Part shown: piece after piece, positions 1-10,204 of the stretch
Layout of the letters: each line of letters starts with the position of its first letter
Numbering within the stretch: the stretch's first letter is position 1
Assembly (NCBI GenBank): GCA_033220425.1
Contig: CM065646.1
Location: forward strand, 2,673,501-2,737,500
From: Lepraria neglecta
Taxonomy: Eukaryota > Ascomycota > Lecanoromycetes > Lecanorales > Stereocaulaceae
Direction: 5' to 3'
DNA: 64,000 nt
The notes under the pieces: generated by a model
Database searches by the model: none
Told to the model about the DNA's origin: nothing
The model's input: the letters and a program-made list of their open reading frames with translations, nothing else
Position numbers and translations under genes: made by a program

Positions 1-2
1 CT

Positions 3-1738
3 AACGACGATGAGCGTGGAGCTTCTGAAGAAATATGCCATCTCCTTGGTGGTTTGCCCTTGGCCATTGCGCAAATCAGCGAGTTCATCCGTAATCGTGG
101 CTACTCTTACGAGGAGTTCCTCACCATCTTCCGCCACTCTTCGGCAAAAATCCATGCTCGAGGAGAGACGCCGGTTGAGTATAATCATACCCTTAGTACT
201 GTCTGGGACATATCACTGTAGAAGCTTTCCCGTGACGCCAGCGTGTTGCAAAGCCTTCTTGCTTTCTTTGACCCGGATAAAATCGAGAAACGTCTCCTGA
301 AAATCCCCAATGCCAGCTTAACGCCTGAGCGCTTGCAATTTTTGACGGATGACTTTGAGTACGAGTCAAACCCCAAAAGCTATGTTGTGCTCCATGAAAG
401 CTAACGCCCCGCAGATTCGGTGAAGCTACCGGTGAACTTATCATATTATCTCTTGTGAATCGAGCCTCGGCGACTAAAGTCTCTCTCCGTCCATCGATTA
501 GTGCAAAACGCCGTTTTCGCACGGATACCGCAAGATGAGATTCAAGAACTTCTCGACTCCACAATCACTTTATTGTCCAATGGCTTTCAGAACACCTGGA
601 AGGAGTTGGGGGTATATCAAGGTCACGGCTTTTCGGCATGGGAGATCTGTGGCGAGGTCTTACCCCATGTCAGCTCGCTGATCGAGCTTGTCAAAAGACA
701 CAAGCTCAAGGCCAGTGAACCTGAATCTTTTGCAGAGCTGGTCTTTCGAGCAGGAAAGTGAGTTCTCACCACTAAGCGACCATTCGCAGACTTGGCACCA
801 AATAAGAGGTTACATCAGAAACACTAATCACACTGCTAATTAGTTACCTTTGGGAACGGGATCAAGCAATTGCAGCTCGCTCGTTCCTCAAGTTCGGCCT
901 GTCTTTGGATATCGATCGCGAAGGAGAGATGTGCAACCGAGCTGTCAGATTGCTTGGCAACATTCTCATAGATCTAGCGCAGCCACCGTGCTGCATTAGA
1001 AGCTTTTCAAGAAACATTGGCATTACGATTGAAATTGGTTTTACCAGATGATCCTATAATCGCCAATGTTTATGACAGTATTGCTTGTAGTTACACCGAG
1101 ATGGACAACGCCAACAAGGCACTCGAGTATCTTGACATGGCTAATGAGATCCATCTAGCCTGTGACCCTAAAGGCATGTCGAGGACGAAGGCATGCTATG
1201 CCATGGCTATATGCGAACTAAGGACTACGACAGAGCATTGAGCGCTTTGGAAGACTGCTGGCACTTACAGAATCGCACTCACGAATCGATCATGACATCG
1301 AAATACCCCGAACATAGCGGCGACATTCTGCTTTTAGCTCGCATTTGCTACGGTCAGGGTGACCTACCAACTGCTCTTGAACTAACCTCGAAGTGCATTA
1401 CAATGCGTAAGGGTGTCCTGGGCAACAAAGGTCCAAGAGTAGCTGACTCAATGTTTTTCGTTGCTACTATGCTACGGGAAACAGGCAAAGAAGCAGCGGC
1501 TGCGCAGCTGCTAAGGGAGATCGTACACATGAGCCTGGGTGTAAAAGAAATGGAAGCGCATTTAGCAAGGGCGCTGTGGAATTTGGGCAACGCGGAAGAA
1601 GCGACTTGTAATCGGGACGAAGCAAAGGATCTGAAGGCCAGAGCTAAAGCTACGAGGGTGCAGATTGAAGGCAGAGAGTCTGAAGACGAGGATACTGATG
1701 AAGGTTTTCATAGGCTGGTTACCTTCTTTTTGTGGTAG
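3..1738 (+). pseudogene. NB-ARC/TPR (NLR-like) gene remnant, 5' end outside the window
   Basis: Fungal NLR-like STAND proteins carry an NB-ARC nucleotide-binding domain and TPR repeats and are linked to allorecognition and immunity. The first frame (from base 3) reads the NB-ARC end with the GGLPLA motif, followed by the winged-helix part. A TAG at 219-221 interrupts it. The reading then changes frame near 400-490 and continues to about 756 (motif SVHRLVQNAVF). A probable intron follows (about 757-843), with more frame changes near 985-1015 and 1190-1240. The TPR part (about 1017-1738) reads as paired helices and ends in an acidic tail and TAG. No single splicing scheme repairs all breaks, so I read it as a decayed gene. 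Assembly errors could account for some of the frame changes. Family is confident; the pseudogene status is likely. Confidence 0.75.
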
Positions 1739-2471
1739 TATGACGCTACGAAGTCCAACAATTAACAATCGACACTACAGAATTTAACTGTCTCTTCTTT
1801 TAGATTTTGGTTATATTATTGCCCTTTCCCTTTGAACATGAACGTCACTTCTACTGGTGCAAGCCCACATTTGTATTAGTCCTCGCTAATTATAACGCGA
1901 GTAGTCGAGTTCCGGAGCCTTCCTTGTACCGGAGCCCTGAGCATTTGATGAAATTTGGACGTTTTATGAGACTTATTGAGTTGATCGATTATCTAAGAAG
2001 CTCAGTGCATGCAGGTGTTTTATGACTGAGACGGCTGACTAAGCGAATTTCCAACAGCATTATCCTAGGGGCTGAATTTGAGCAACTCCCTGGTACTGTT
2101 TGGGGGCTCTAGGGCATACTTGAATGGCCCGTAGGGTTCGATTTAGTAAGGTGCTGTGCTGCGAAATAGTATTAGACAGACAGTGTCTATGAAGTGAGCT
2201 GCATTGAACAACATGTCGTCAATACAAGACAAAGCTTTTTGCACGTTTGTCTGAACTTTTGATAGATTGAGAATTTGCAGAAGCGTAGCTAGCTATATAC
2301 CTTCACTAAAACAATGGTGCCAAGCTTTTCGATACATTCCCATACTCTAGCGCAGTACTGAAGATCTTGGCTGCTTGGCAACCTCATTCACTGCTTGAGC
2401 TTCGAAAAGTTTTAGAGACACCGTTCTGCACGATCGTTGGCGGTAACAACACAAACATGTATCCAACCCTC
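1739..2471. other. Intergenic, no gene seen
   Basis: Only short open frames without recognisable motifs. The last part must hold the promoter and 5' UTR of the NDUFA4-like gene. An in-frame upstream ATG at 2457 would add five residues to that protein. Confidence 0.5.
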
Positions 2472-2997
2472 ATGTTGAGAATGCAGCCTACACGGCCTCT
2501 GGGGATGCAGCCCACAAGGCCGCTTTTCAGGCCTATGCCGGTAAGTTATCTCAATCCGCTTGTGCTACTCAGACACTGACTTCCTACAGAAAGAGGAGCA
2601 CAGCGGTATGCTACACAACTTTATGCCTCACTTGAGACCTTGACCACAATGGGAGGTTTGAAGGAGACTGTGTGGCTACAGTGCTGACTATACTCTTCTG
2701 CCAGCACATACAATTTCACAGCGCCTCCGCACTTTGAAGAAGATTCCCCCGGAGCTTATGCCATTGGGTATGCTATGTCGAACGTCTTTAATCAAGGGAC
2801 AACCGCTAATACAACTGGTTGCTATAGGTGTCGTATTAGGGTAGGTGGATGCGTAATTAAGCTAAAGGCGACGGCTGATTTAACAATCATATTGCAGCGT
2901 TGCCATAGGCTTTGCCTTCTACAGTTTGGGAAACAAACTCGTCACCGACAAGACCCTGCGCCTTCACAAAACGAACCGATCAGAGAGTTTTAAGTGA
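2472..2997 (+). CDS. NDUFA4/B12D-like mitochondrial subunit, five small exons
   Basis: Small single-span inner-membrane protein of the B12D/MLRQ (NDUFA4) family, which associates with respiratory complex I or IV. Proposed exons are 2472-2540, 2590-2605, 2705-2767, 2828-2840 and 2898-2997, all with GT-AG introns (49, 99, 60 and 57 bp) and consistent phase, giving 86 residues. The diagnostic part is the run of basic residues and IPPELMPLG before the membrane segment GVVLGVAIGFAFYSLG, then KLVTDKTLRL. Exons two and four are only 16 and 13 bp, so automated calling will probably miss this gene. The N-terminus holds a direct duplication of MQPTRPL. The start at 2472 was chosen because MLR fits the family; 2457 is possible. 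The assignment rests on my recollection of the family pattern. Confidence 0.72.
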
Positions 2998-3276
2998 TTT
3001 GTCCGCCGCGAGCTGAAGAAAGGCTAGGGTGACCGGGGTCCCAAGCTGGTATTGGAAGCGGTTCTGGGCGATCGGGGCTTGGTCGTCGATACTGAATGGA
3101 AGCTTTAAGCAAATGCACTCCTTTGAAAGAGCCTTTAGGAAGTCCGTGTACGTACAGATGATATGCCGTTTTGTGAAGCAGAGGTGCCCGTGGAGGAGAG
3201 GCGAATATTCATAAACAACCGTTGACTCATTCGTGATGGAGTGGCGCGTCTCAAGAAGACGTCCTGAACCCCAATA

Positions 3277-3846
3277 TCATGCTGGCTGTGGGCCAGCAAC
3301 ATCAAGCCCTTCGAGACCTTGCATTGGATCTTCTGGGATGTCTTCCAACTCTTGACCTCCTCTGCCCGCTGCTATCCTATCTTCCTCACTTACGGCGTGC
3401 TTCGCTAGATAACCCTCCTACCCTACCAATCAGTATATGCGATCCAGATTAGAAACGTAAGGGGAAGATTTACCTGCTCCCAAACAGCAGTCTTGCTTCC
3501 CAAGCTCTCATTGGCATCTTTCTGCGGTCTCGCCTGTGCAACCCTGATGACCCTGCCAAATAGCTCGCTCTGGTCCATGTTGTCTATTGCCTCTTTTGCA
3601 TCTCCGGGTGCCTCGAACTCGACGTAGCCGAACCCTCTATGGGGCTCTTTTGCGGAAGGAAGCTCAGGCTTTGGTAGTGTGACATCGACGATTTCGCCGA
3701 ACGGTAGAAAGGCATCGGCTAGTAACTTGTCGTTTACTGCATTGTCGAGACCAGCAACATAGACAGTAGCCTTCAGGCGCGACTGAAAAGAATTAGCATT
3801 AAGCGTGTAGAGTTGGATTGTGCAGGCCACTTACCGCGTCTGTCAT
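3277..3846 (-). CDS. RRM-domain RNA-binding protein (cyclophilin-E RRM type)
   Basis: Small RNA-binding protein with a single RRM, most similar to the RRM of PPIE/Cyp33. Many moulds encode such an RRM without the cyclophilin domain. Exons on the minus strand are 3846-3835 (only MTDA), 3782-3474 and 3417-3277, with introns of 52 and 56 bp, giving 153 residues. RNP2 is TVYVAGLD (near residue 9) and RNP1 is RGFGYVEF (near residue 52). After the RRM come the conserved TAVWEQEGYLAKH block and an acidic tail, EEDRIAAG onward. The first exon is short but supported by a clean GTAAGT donor. It shares a 357-bp divergent promoter with SEC31. A role in splicing or mRNA processing is inference from the family. 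Confidence 0.83.
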
Positions 3847-4203
3847 GCTTTCGCCGTTAGTTTAAGAAGACGTAGAGAGCAAAAGACTTCTGCAGAAGTC
3901 CCAATAGCATCGTCATGTAATGTTGAAAACTCCACCAGTGTTCTATGCAAGGCTTGGTGATGGACGGAGGAAGCGTGACGAAATGCCGACGCTACTGAAG
4001 TCAACCACAGTTTCCAGACGGTATTTAGCTTGCAACTTATTGAGACACCCATGCTATGAGCTTCGGTCTCGCAGGCAGCATTCCCTTTAAACTGTACGTC
4101 TTCAGGCATTTTGAGCAGCGAATTCAAGGCTTTCAGCGGCCTATTTCCGTTTCTCCATCCAATTCTGTGAAACCGCTCTACTTGAAAGGGCTGACAGCTC
4201 AAC
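3847..4203. promoter_or_regulatory. Divergent promoter between the RRM gene and SEC31
   Basis: 357 bp separate the two start codons, so both 5' UTRs and core promoters must lie here. I see no clear TATA box. No other gene is supported; the long open frame on the minus strand is antisense noise. Confidence 0.55.
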
Positions 4204-7200
4204 ATGGTTGGTCTACGTGAAATTCCAAGGACCGCTACGTTCACCTGGTCACCAGGTACCGCTTCGCCTTTTCTTGCTACGGGTACAAAAGCAGGTGCTG
4301 TTGACGAAGGCTTCTCGAACGATACGCAGCTTGAACTATGGGATCTGGATTTGGACAATACTCGGCAGGGTCAAGAGCCACGGCCATCTGGGAGCACAAG
4401 TACGGATTCACGGTTCAATGATATCGCATGGACGAAACAAGGGTCGGACGATTCAAGGGGCGTCATAGCGGGAGCGCTGGAAAATGGCTCGCTGGATTTA
4501 TGGGACGCCGACAAGCTTCTCGAAGGTGATGGGGATGCATTCATGTCACGGACATCGAAACACAGCGGCGCTATCAAAGCACTACAGTTCAATGCATTCC
4601 GCTCAGAACTACTAGCTACAGCCGGAACTAAGGGAGAGCTCTTCATCTCTGACTTGAACAATGTCGGAACTCCCTTTCGCATGGGCAATGCAGTCGCTCG
4701 TGCCGATGACTTTGGATGTCTTGATTGGAACAAGAGAACAGCACATATATTGGCAACGGGCAGCAGCGGGGGAACAATGACCGTTTGGGATGTGAAAAAT
4801 AAGAAGGAAAGCCTGACTTTGAACAACCTGGGCAGAAAGCCTGTCAGCGCTATAGCTTGGGATCCAGTCAAGGTAGTCATTACTTCGATCATGCAAGTTG
4901 CTTTGCTAAATATTTACTCAGACCACTCGATTGATCACTGCAATTCCTAATGATACTGACCCCGTGATTCTGGTTTGGGATCTCAGAAATGCGAATGCCC
5001 CAGAAAGGGTGAGTTCTCTTCGGAGCTACGAAGCCAAAGATACTGACTGCCGAAAGGTTCTCCAAGGCCACGACGGAGGCGTGCTTTCACTCTCTTGGTG
5101 TGCACAAGACAGTGATCTACTACTTTCTTGCGGAAAAGATAATAGGAATATCTGTTGGAATCCGCAGACTGGTGAATCATGCGGCGAGTTCCCGGTCGTC
5201 ACCAACTGGACTTTCCAGACTCGATGGAACCCGCATAACCCGGGTCTCATGGCTACAGCCTCCTTCGACGGGAAGGTTACAGTTCAGTCGATCCAAAATA
5301 CTAAACCCGAGGCGGATGGAGCGCCTGGTAGTCAGTCCCAGGCTGTGGATGATGATGACTTCTTCAGTAAAGCTCAGATGCAGCCTCAGGGTCCTCGATT
5401 CACACTAAAGAAGGCACCTAAATGGCTACAACGGCCTTGTGGAGCATCGTTTGGTTTTGGCGGGAAGGTGGTAAGCTTTAAAGCGAGCACGTCGGATGCA
5501 AAACGCTCAATGATCCGTATCTCGACATTTGCCATCGACGACGGCGTTGTTTCATCCACAGAATCCTTCGAAGCAGCCTTGAAGGCCAACGATCTGGACA
5601 GCATCTGCGAAAGTAGAATCGCGGATGCCACTTCTGAAGCGGAAAAGGCAGATTGGAAAGTCATCAAGACTCTGACGTCCAAAAATCAGCGAAAGGACCT
5701 GCTAGAGCACCTTGGGGTTTCAAGCCAAGACGACGAGGCTGCTGATGGAATTTCGAACTTGTCCATGAATGGGACAAAGAATGAAGAACCTGCGGCATCA
5801 CACAAACGATCAGCATCTAACCGTCTATCAGCATTCTTTGACAACAGCGCCGACGGAGATAGCTTTCTCTCCGAATTGGCAGCCACTAAAGGCGCAAAAA
5901 CTAACAATCCCTTCCAATTGTACTCCGGCTCAGAGTCTGAAGCTGACCGGAGGGTCACACGCGCTCTTCTGCTTGGTGAATTCGAAAAGGCATTGGATGT
6001 CTGCTTGCAAGAGGACAGGATGTCGGATGCCTTCATGATTGCGATTTGCGGAGGTCAGCAATGTATTGACAAAGCACAAAAGGCTTACTTCAATCGCAAA
6101 GCAGGAGGTCCGAATTATCTACGATTATTGGCTTCTGTGGTTGGGAAGAATCTCTGGGACCTAGTACACAACGCCAATCTGGAAAATTGGAAAGAGATCA
6201 TGGTAGCGCTTTGCACTTACGCTGATGCTAAAGAGTTTCCCGATCTTTGCGAAGCGCTCGGAGACCGACTAGACGAGCAGACGAAAGCTGAAGGAGGTGA
6301 TGTCAATCTTCGAAAGGACGCATCATTCTGCTACCTTGCCGGCTCCAAGTTGGAGAAGGTCGTTTCAATCTGGATTGCAGAATTGGAAGAAAATGAAGCA
6401 GCTGGCATGCAAAACCAGAGCGCAGATTCCTCCTTCTCCGTTCACGCACGTTCGCTGCAGAGCTTCATCGAGAAGGTCACAGTCTTCCGCGAGGTTACTC
6501 ACTATCAGGACAGCGACCGAAATGCAAAATCAGATTGGAAGTTGGCGCCGTTGTACGAAAAATATACCGAGTGTGCTGACATTGCTTCTGCTCATGGGCA
6601 GCTTGAGATTGCAGAAAGGTATCTTGACTTGTTGCCAAACAACTACCCAGCTGCAGAAGTCGCAAAGAGCAGGGTGAAGCAAGCTACGCGGAAGGCGGCA
6701 CCACAGCCCACAGCTAGGCAACCTGCAAGCACTGGTCGAACACAACAGCGAGTGCCACAAGCAGACTTCCAACAGCAGCAAAGCCCAGCTAGGCAACCCC
6801 CGGCGGGTGCTCAGCAGAACCCATATGCACCAGGCCCAGCTGTGTCAGCTCAGAATCCATACGCTCCTACCAATGGCCAATATGGGGCCTCGGGCTACAA
6901 TCAACAATTTCAACAACAGCAACAACCACGACAGCAGCCAGGAATAGCGTCCTCGTCTACCTATGGTGCTCCATACCAGAACCAGCCTCTTGGACCTCCT
7001 CCACGGAATATTAATGCGTCACCTTCAATACCATCACCCTCGAAGGCTACGAGCATGAGCAATTGGAATGACACTCCAGAAGACTTTTTCAAAGAACGCA
7101 CGTCCCGACGTGGTACTCCCGGTATTGGTGCAGCTCCGCCGCCAGCATATCAACCAGTACAGCAACCTACTACGGGCCCTTCGTTCGGGGCACCTCCAAA

Positions 7201-8167
7201 GTCGACACCACCGCTTGGTCCACCGCCTAAGGGATCTGCAGGACCACCCCCAAGGATGTCCTCGCCATTGACAAACACGTCCCAATACCCGCCGATTGAG
7301 AGGCCCTCATCTGTAGCAAACACATACGCACCACAGCAACCCTCGTCTACTTTGCCTGTCCAACAACAGCCCCCAATACCCCGAGGACCATCACCTTATA
7401 ATCCCCCACCATCTGCCGCGCCACCCAGTAATCGGTATGCTCCAGCACAACCACCTCCTTCCGCAATTCAGCAAGAACCTACAATGATGCCTGGGCCCAA
7501 CCGACAAGGACCGCCGCCCTCCAACCCATACGCTCCGCAACAGAGTTATAATGCGCCACAGCAACAAGCACCACCGCAGCCACCTCCCTCCGCTGGGCCT
7601 CCTCCACGAGCTGGGCCTCCCTCGGGGCCACCGCAAGCGCCCCAGCAGGGTTCTCGCCCTGGGACTTCTCAATCTCAGCGCAAGTCTGTTCCACCACCAA
7701 AATACCGTGAGTTCATGCGCCCAAATTATAACTCAAATGAACAACGCTAAAAGTTTCTAGGCCCTGGAGACCGCACCCATATCCCCTCCAACGCCATACC
7801 CGTCTTCGAGATCCTCAACCACGACATACAGCGTGTGAAGTCAAAGGCACCATCGTCCTTCAAAGCACAGGTCAACGACACAGAGAAAAGGTTGAACATT
7901 CTTTTCGACCATCTCAACAACGAGGACCTGCTGAAGGAAGATACAATCCAAAGTATGGTGGAACTGTCACAAGCGATTCAGGCTAGGGACTTCGAGCAGG
8001 CACAGGCTATACATGTGGAGATCATGACGAATAAGACTGATGAGTGTGGGAATTGGATGGTAAGTTTCACTGTTGCGTTCTAGTTGTGACTATGCACATT
8101 TGACTGACTGTTTGGGTTTCAGGTTGGAGTGAAGCGCTTGATTGCTATGAGTAGAGCGACGCCGTAG
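4204..8167 (+). CDS. SEC31: COPII outer-coat protein Sec31
   Basis: Sec31 pairs with Sec13 to form the outer cage of COPII vesicles at ER exit sites and stimulates Sar1 GTP hydrolysis. Exons are 4204-4872, 4922-5008, 5057-7706, 7761-8059 and 8123-8167, giving 1249 residues, the usual size. WD40 repeats fill about residues 1-335 (for example [32 protein letters not shown]). The helical ACE1 region follows (about 480-780, [17 protein letters not shown]). A long Pro/Gln-rich segment spans about 780-1130, and a conserved C-terminal helical domain closes the protein. The 48-bp stretch 5009-5056 stays in frame without a stop, but it has GTGAGT, TACTGAC and AG signals and interrupts PERVLQGHD. I therefore call it an intron. 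Confidence 0.93.
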
Positions 8168-8492
8168 ATGTACATAGTTAGTTTTTGGGATTGAGAAGAA
8201 GCAGTGCAAACGCATTGAGCGTTTGCTGGTAGCATAGACTAGATCGACTAGCTTTGGAGAAGTATAAATACAATTCATCCTGCATGGTTCACAGCGAAGT
8301 ATGAATGACGAGGATTTTGCATACAAGTTGTATTATTTTTGATGGAATATATACAACAAATATATTTCTTTATATGTGAAATATGTCTAATATATTGCTG
8401 AGAGATTGAATTGATCCCCCGGTATCAATGTAATGTTGCTCGTAACTTCATTCAACGTCGTGGCATCATAATATCTCTGGTCTTTCTAAACC
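8168..8492. other. Convergent 3' intergenic region
   Basis: 3' ends of SEC31 (plus) and the next gene (minus) meet here. The middle (about 8330-8400) is AT-rich with TATATACAA- and TATATTTC-like runs that may serve as polyadenylation signals on both strands. No gene is seen. Confidence 0.5.
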
Positions 8493-9359
8493 TTATCTCG
8501 AAGAGGCCTCTCCGATAGAGGAGCTGTCTTCTAGGTCTGGAGGGCTGCTGGCGCCAGCTCCAACCTTCTCTATGTTCGAAGGGGCCGGCAGCTGCGATGC
8601 TGGAGCCTCGGCGCCATCATTTGATTGGCTGGCGTCGTGTGAAACCAGTACATCATCTTCCATCGGCCGCCAAACCCAGTCTCTTCTGCGCTTGCGCTTT
8701 CCATGAGTTGATGTGGCATGCCCATCCTCGGCTTCGATGGCTTCTCGCCTTCTTCTATGTTCCTCCTCAGTCGACGGCGCATTAGTCTCATCGTCCGACG
8801 GGTCTTCGATGACTGGAATGGGCGCAACCTCTACCAGCGTCTCTTGAAATGACACTCGCTTGACCGGCGGGAACATGCGCCTGCCTCGTGCCGATGTAGC
8901 GGACAGAAGGCGTTTGGGTAAAGGGCTGTTGCGGAGGATGCTGTGGGTGCCGATGGGGAGAATGTAAGGCGCATCGTGTGGGTAGGGCGAGTGGGTGGCG
9001 GATGATGGAGCTAATTCAGTTGGGAAGGATGGGAAGTGAACCTGAGGTTGTATGACGGAGGATGGCGTAGGAGGTGGGCCTTCGAATGAGTTTGCTTTAG
9101 TGTTGCGGACTGTAGGTGACTCGGTGGTGGATGTGGCGAGGTTCGGCGCTATCGAGGTCTGTAGTGACAGCTTTGGTCTTTTTGGCGTAGACGGTGTTGT
9201 TGACGGCATTACAGACAGCATGGCGCCGGCCAGTTGCCTTCTGAATTCAAATGTTTGTGGAGATGATTCTCTGTGTCTTTCTGGGAGAGAGGTTGGGTAT
9301 GTGTCTCTGCTTTGACGGCTTGGGCTCGGTTCTTGCATGCGCATGGGCAGGACAAGCAT
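8493..9359 (-). CDS. Conserved disordered fungal protein with RVxF-type PP1-docking motif
   Basis: Single-exon 288-residue protein of unknown function. It is rich in Ser, Pro and charged residues and probably largely disordered, with no enzymatic domain. Three ordered islands stand out: HSILRNSPLPKR (about 139-150), MFPPVKRVSFQETLVEV (about 162-178) and KRKRRRDWVWRPMEDDVL (about 221-238). KRVSF fits the RVxF consensus through which regulators bind protein phosphatase 1, and its serine could be a phospho-switch. The basic block before DWVWRP could be a nuclear signal. I recall similar proteins in other moulds but cannot name one. The ATG at 9359 is the first in frame; those at 9344 (M6) or 9338 (M8) are alternatives. 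Confidence 0.7.
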   Translation of the reverse strand: MLVLPMRMQEPSPSRQSRDTYPTSLPERHRESSPQTFEFRRQLAGAMLSVMPSTTPSTPKRPKLSLQTSIAPNLATSTTESPTVRNTKANSFEGPPPTPSSVIQPQVHFPSFPTELAPSSATHSPYPHDAPYILPIGTHSILRNSPLPKRLLSATSARGRRMFPPVKRVSFQETLVEVAPIPVIEDPSDDETNAPSTEEEHRRRREAIEAEDGHATSTHGKRKRRRDWVWRPMEDDVLVSHDASQSNDGAEAPASQLPAPSNIEKVGAGASSPPDLEDSSSIGEASSR

Positions 9360-10204
9360 ATCGACTGCTGCCTTGGAGTATGACAGAGAGATATTTGGTA
9401 GCTCAGGCAGAGAAAGGAGGGATTGGTTGAGAGTCGTGAGGGCGAGAGCTGAGGAAGAGGCAGTGTCGAGGATAAGTAAGCAGTACAGCCTGAAGGAGAG
9501 CGGCTATGAGAAGGAAGAAAGGAGTAAGTCCAACATTGTGTACAACAATATTCGATGGAGAATATAGAAATGAGAAGAGATAATAGCTTTAGATTAATAT
9601 TTAGGAGCGTTGAGAGAATAAATGGCAAGATGCAAGATTAGTAGCGAATAGCGATATGCAAGAATTAACGGCACGGTTAGAAGGAACGATCGAACGACCA
9701 GGAAGGCGACCATATGGGTACTAAGGGAATGGCAAGGATGGCAAGGATGGCAAGGATGGCAAGGGTGGTACTATGAAAAGTAGTGGAGCTTCTAATTGGA
9801 GAGGTTTTCATCTCGAGTGCTTTATTGCTGATCGATGATTCGTTCCCCAAGATCGACGGTAAGCGCCGACTATCTTTTCTTGACTAGAGCCCGAAATAGA
9901 TACAATCTCGCTCATCCTCCTCCACAAGTCCCAACGCCGAGACCGAATGGCCAATTTTTCGAACACGTATCTAATTGGAGACGGGCCGGTAATAAGCTAG
10001 AAGGGCCTGATTGATGACAGTCCAGCCGACATTGCACATGTCACACAAGGCTGCCTCGGATCTGGAAAAAGTCCTCGCCTCTGGACTCGTACGCCAATCT
10101 TAGCAGTGCTCCGTCGTCAGTGTTCGTGGCTGCATTTTGCTCGGTTTCGGGTACTACACTGCGGAGAAACAGACCCGTCTGACAATGATACCGACGTGGT
10201 CAAC
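9360..10204. promoter_or_regulatory. Divergent intergenic region with a 9-bp tandem repeat
   Basis: Upstream region of both the RVxF protein gene (minus) and DNA polymerase iota (plus). It contains a short tandem repeat at 9729-9764 (listed separately) and no convincing gene. The open frame on plus at 9337-9567 overlaps the RVxF gene start and has no recognisable domain. Confidence 0.45.
9729..9764. repeat. Tandem repeat, 4 copies of ATGGCAAGG
   Basis: Four exact 9-bp units in a row, with a fifth imperfect unit starting after them. It lies in the shared upstream region of two divergent genes, where copy number could vary between strains. Confidence 0.9.

Noticed and set aside
3843-4358. 171-codon minus-strand frame across the SEC31 start
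   Set aside because: It overlaps the SEC31 first exon and the divergent promoter, has no motif, and the real RRM gene starts at 3846.
9209-9628. 139-codon minus frame beside the RVxF protein gene
   Set aside because: Overlaps the supported gene in another frame and reads as low-complexity Leu/Ser/Cys.
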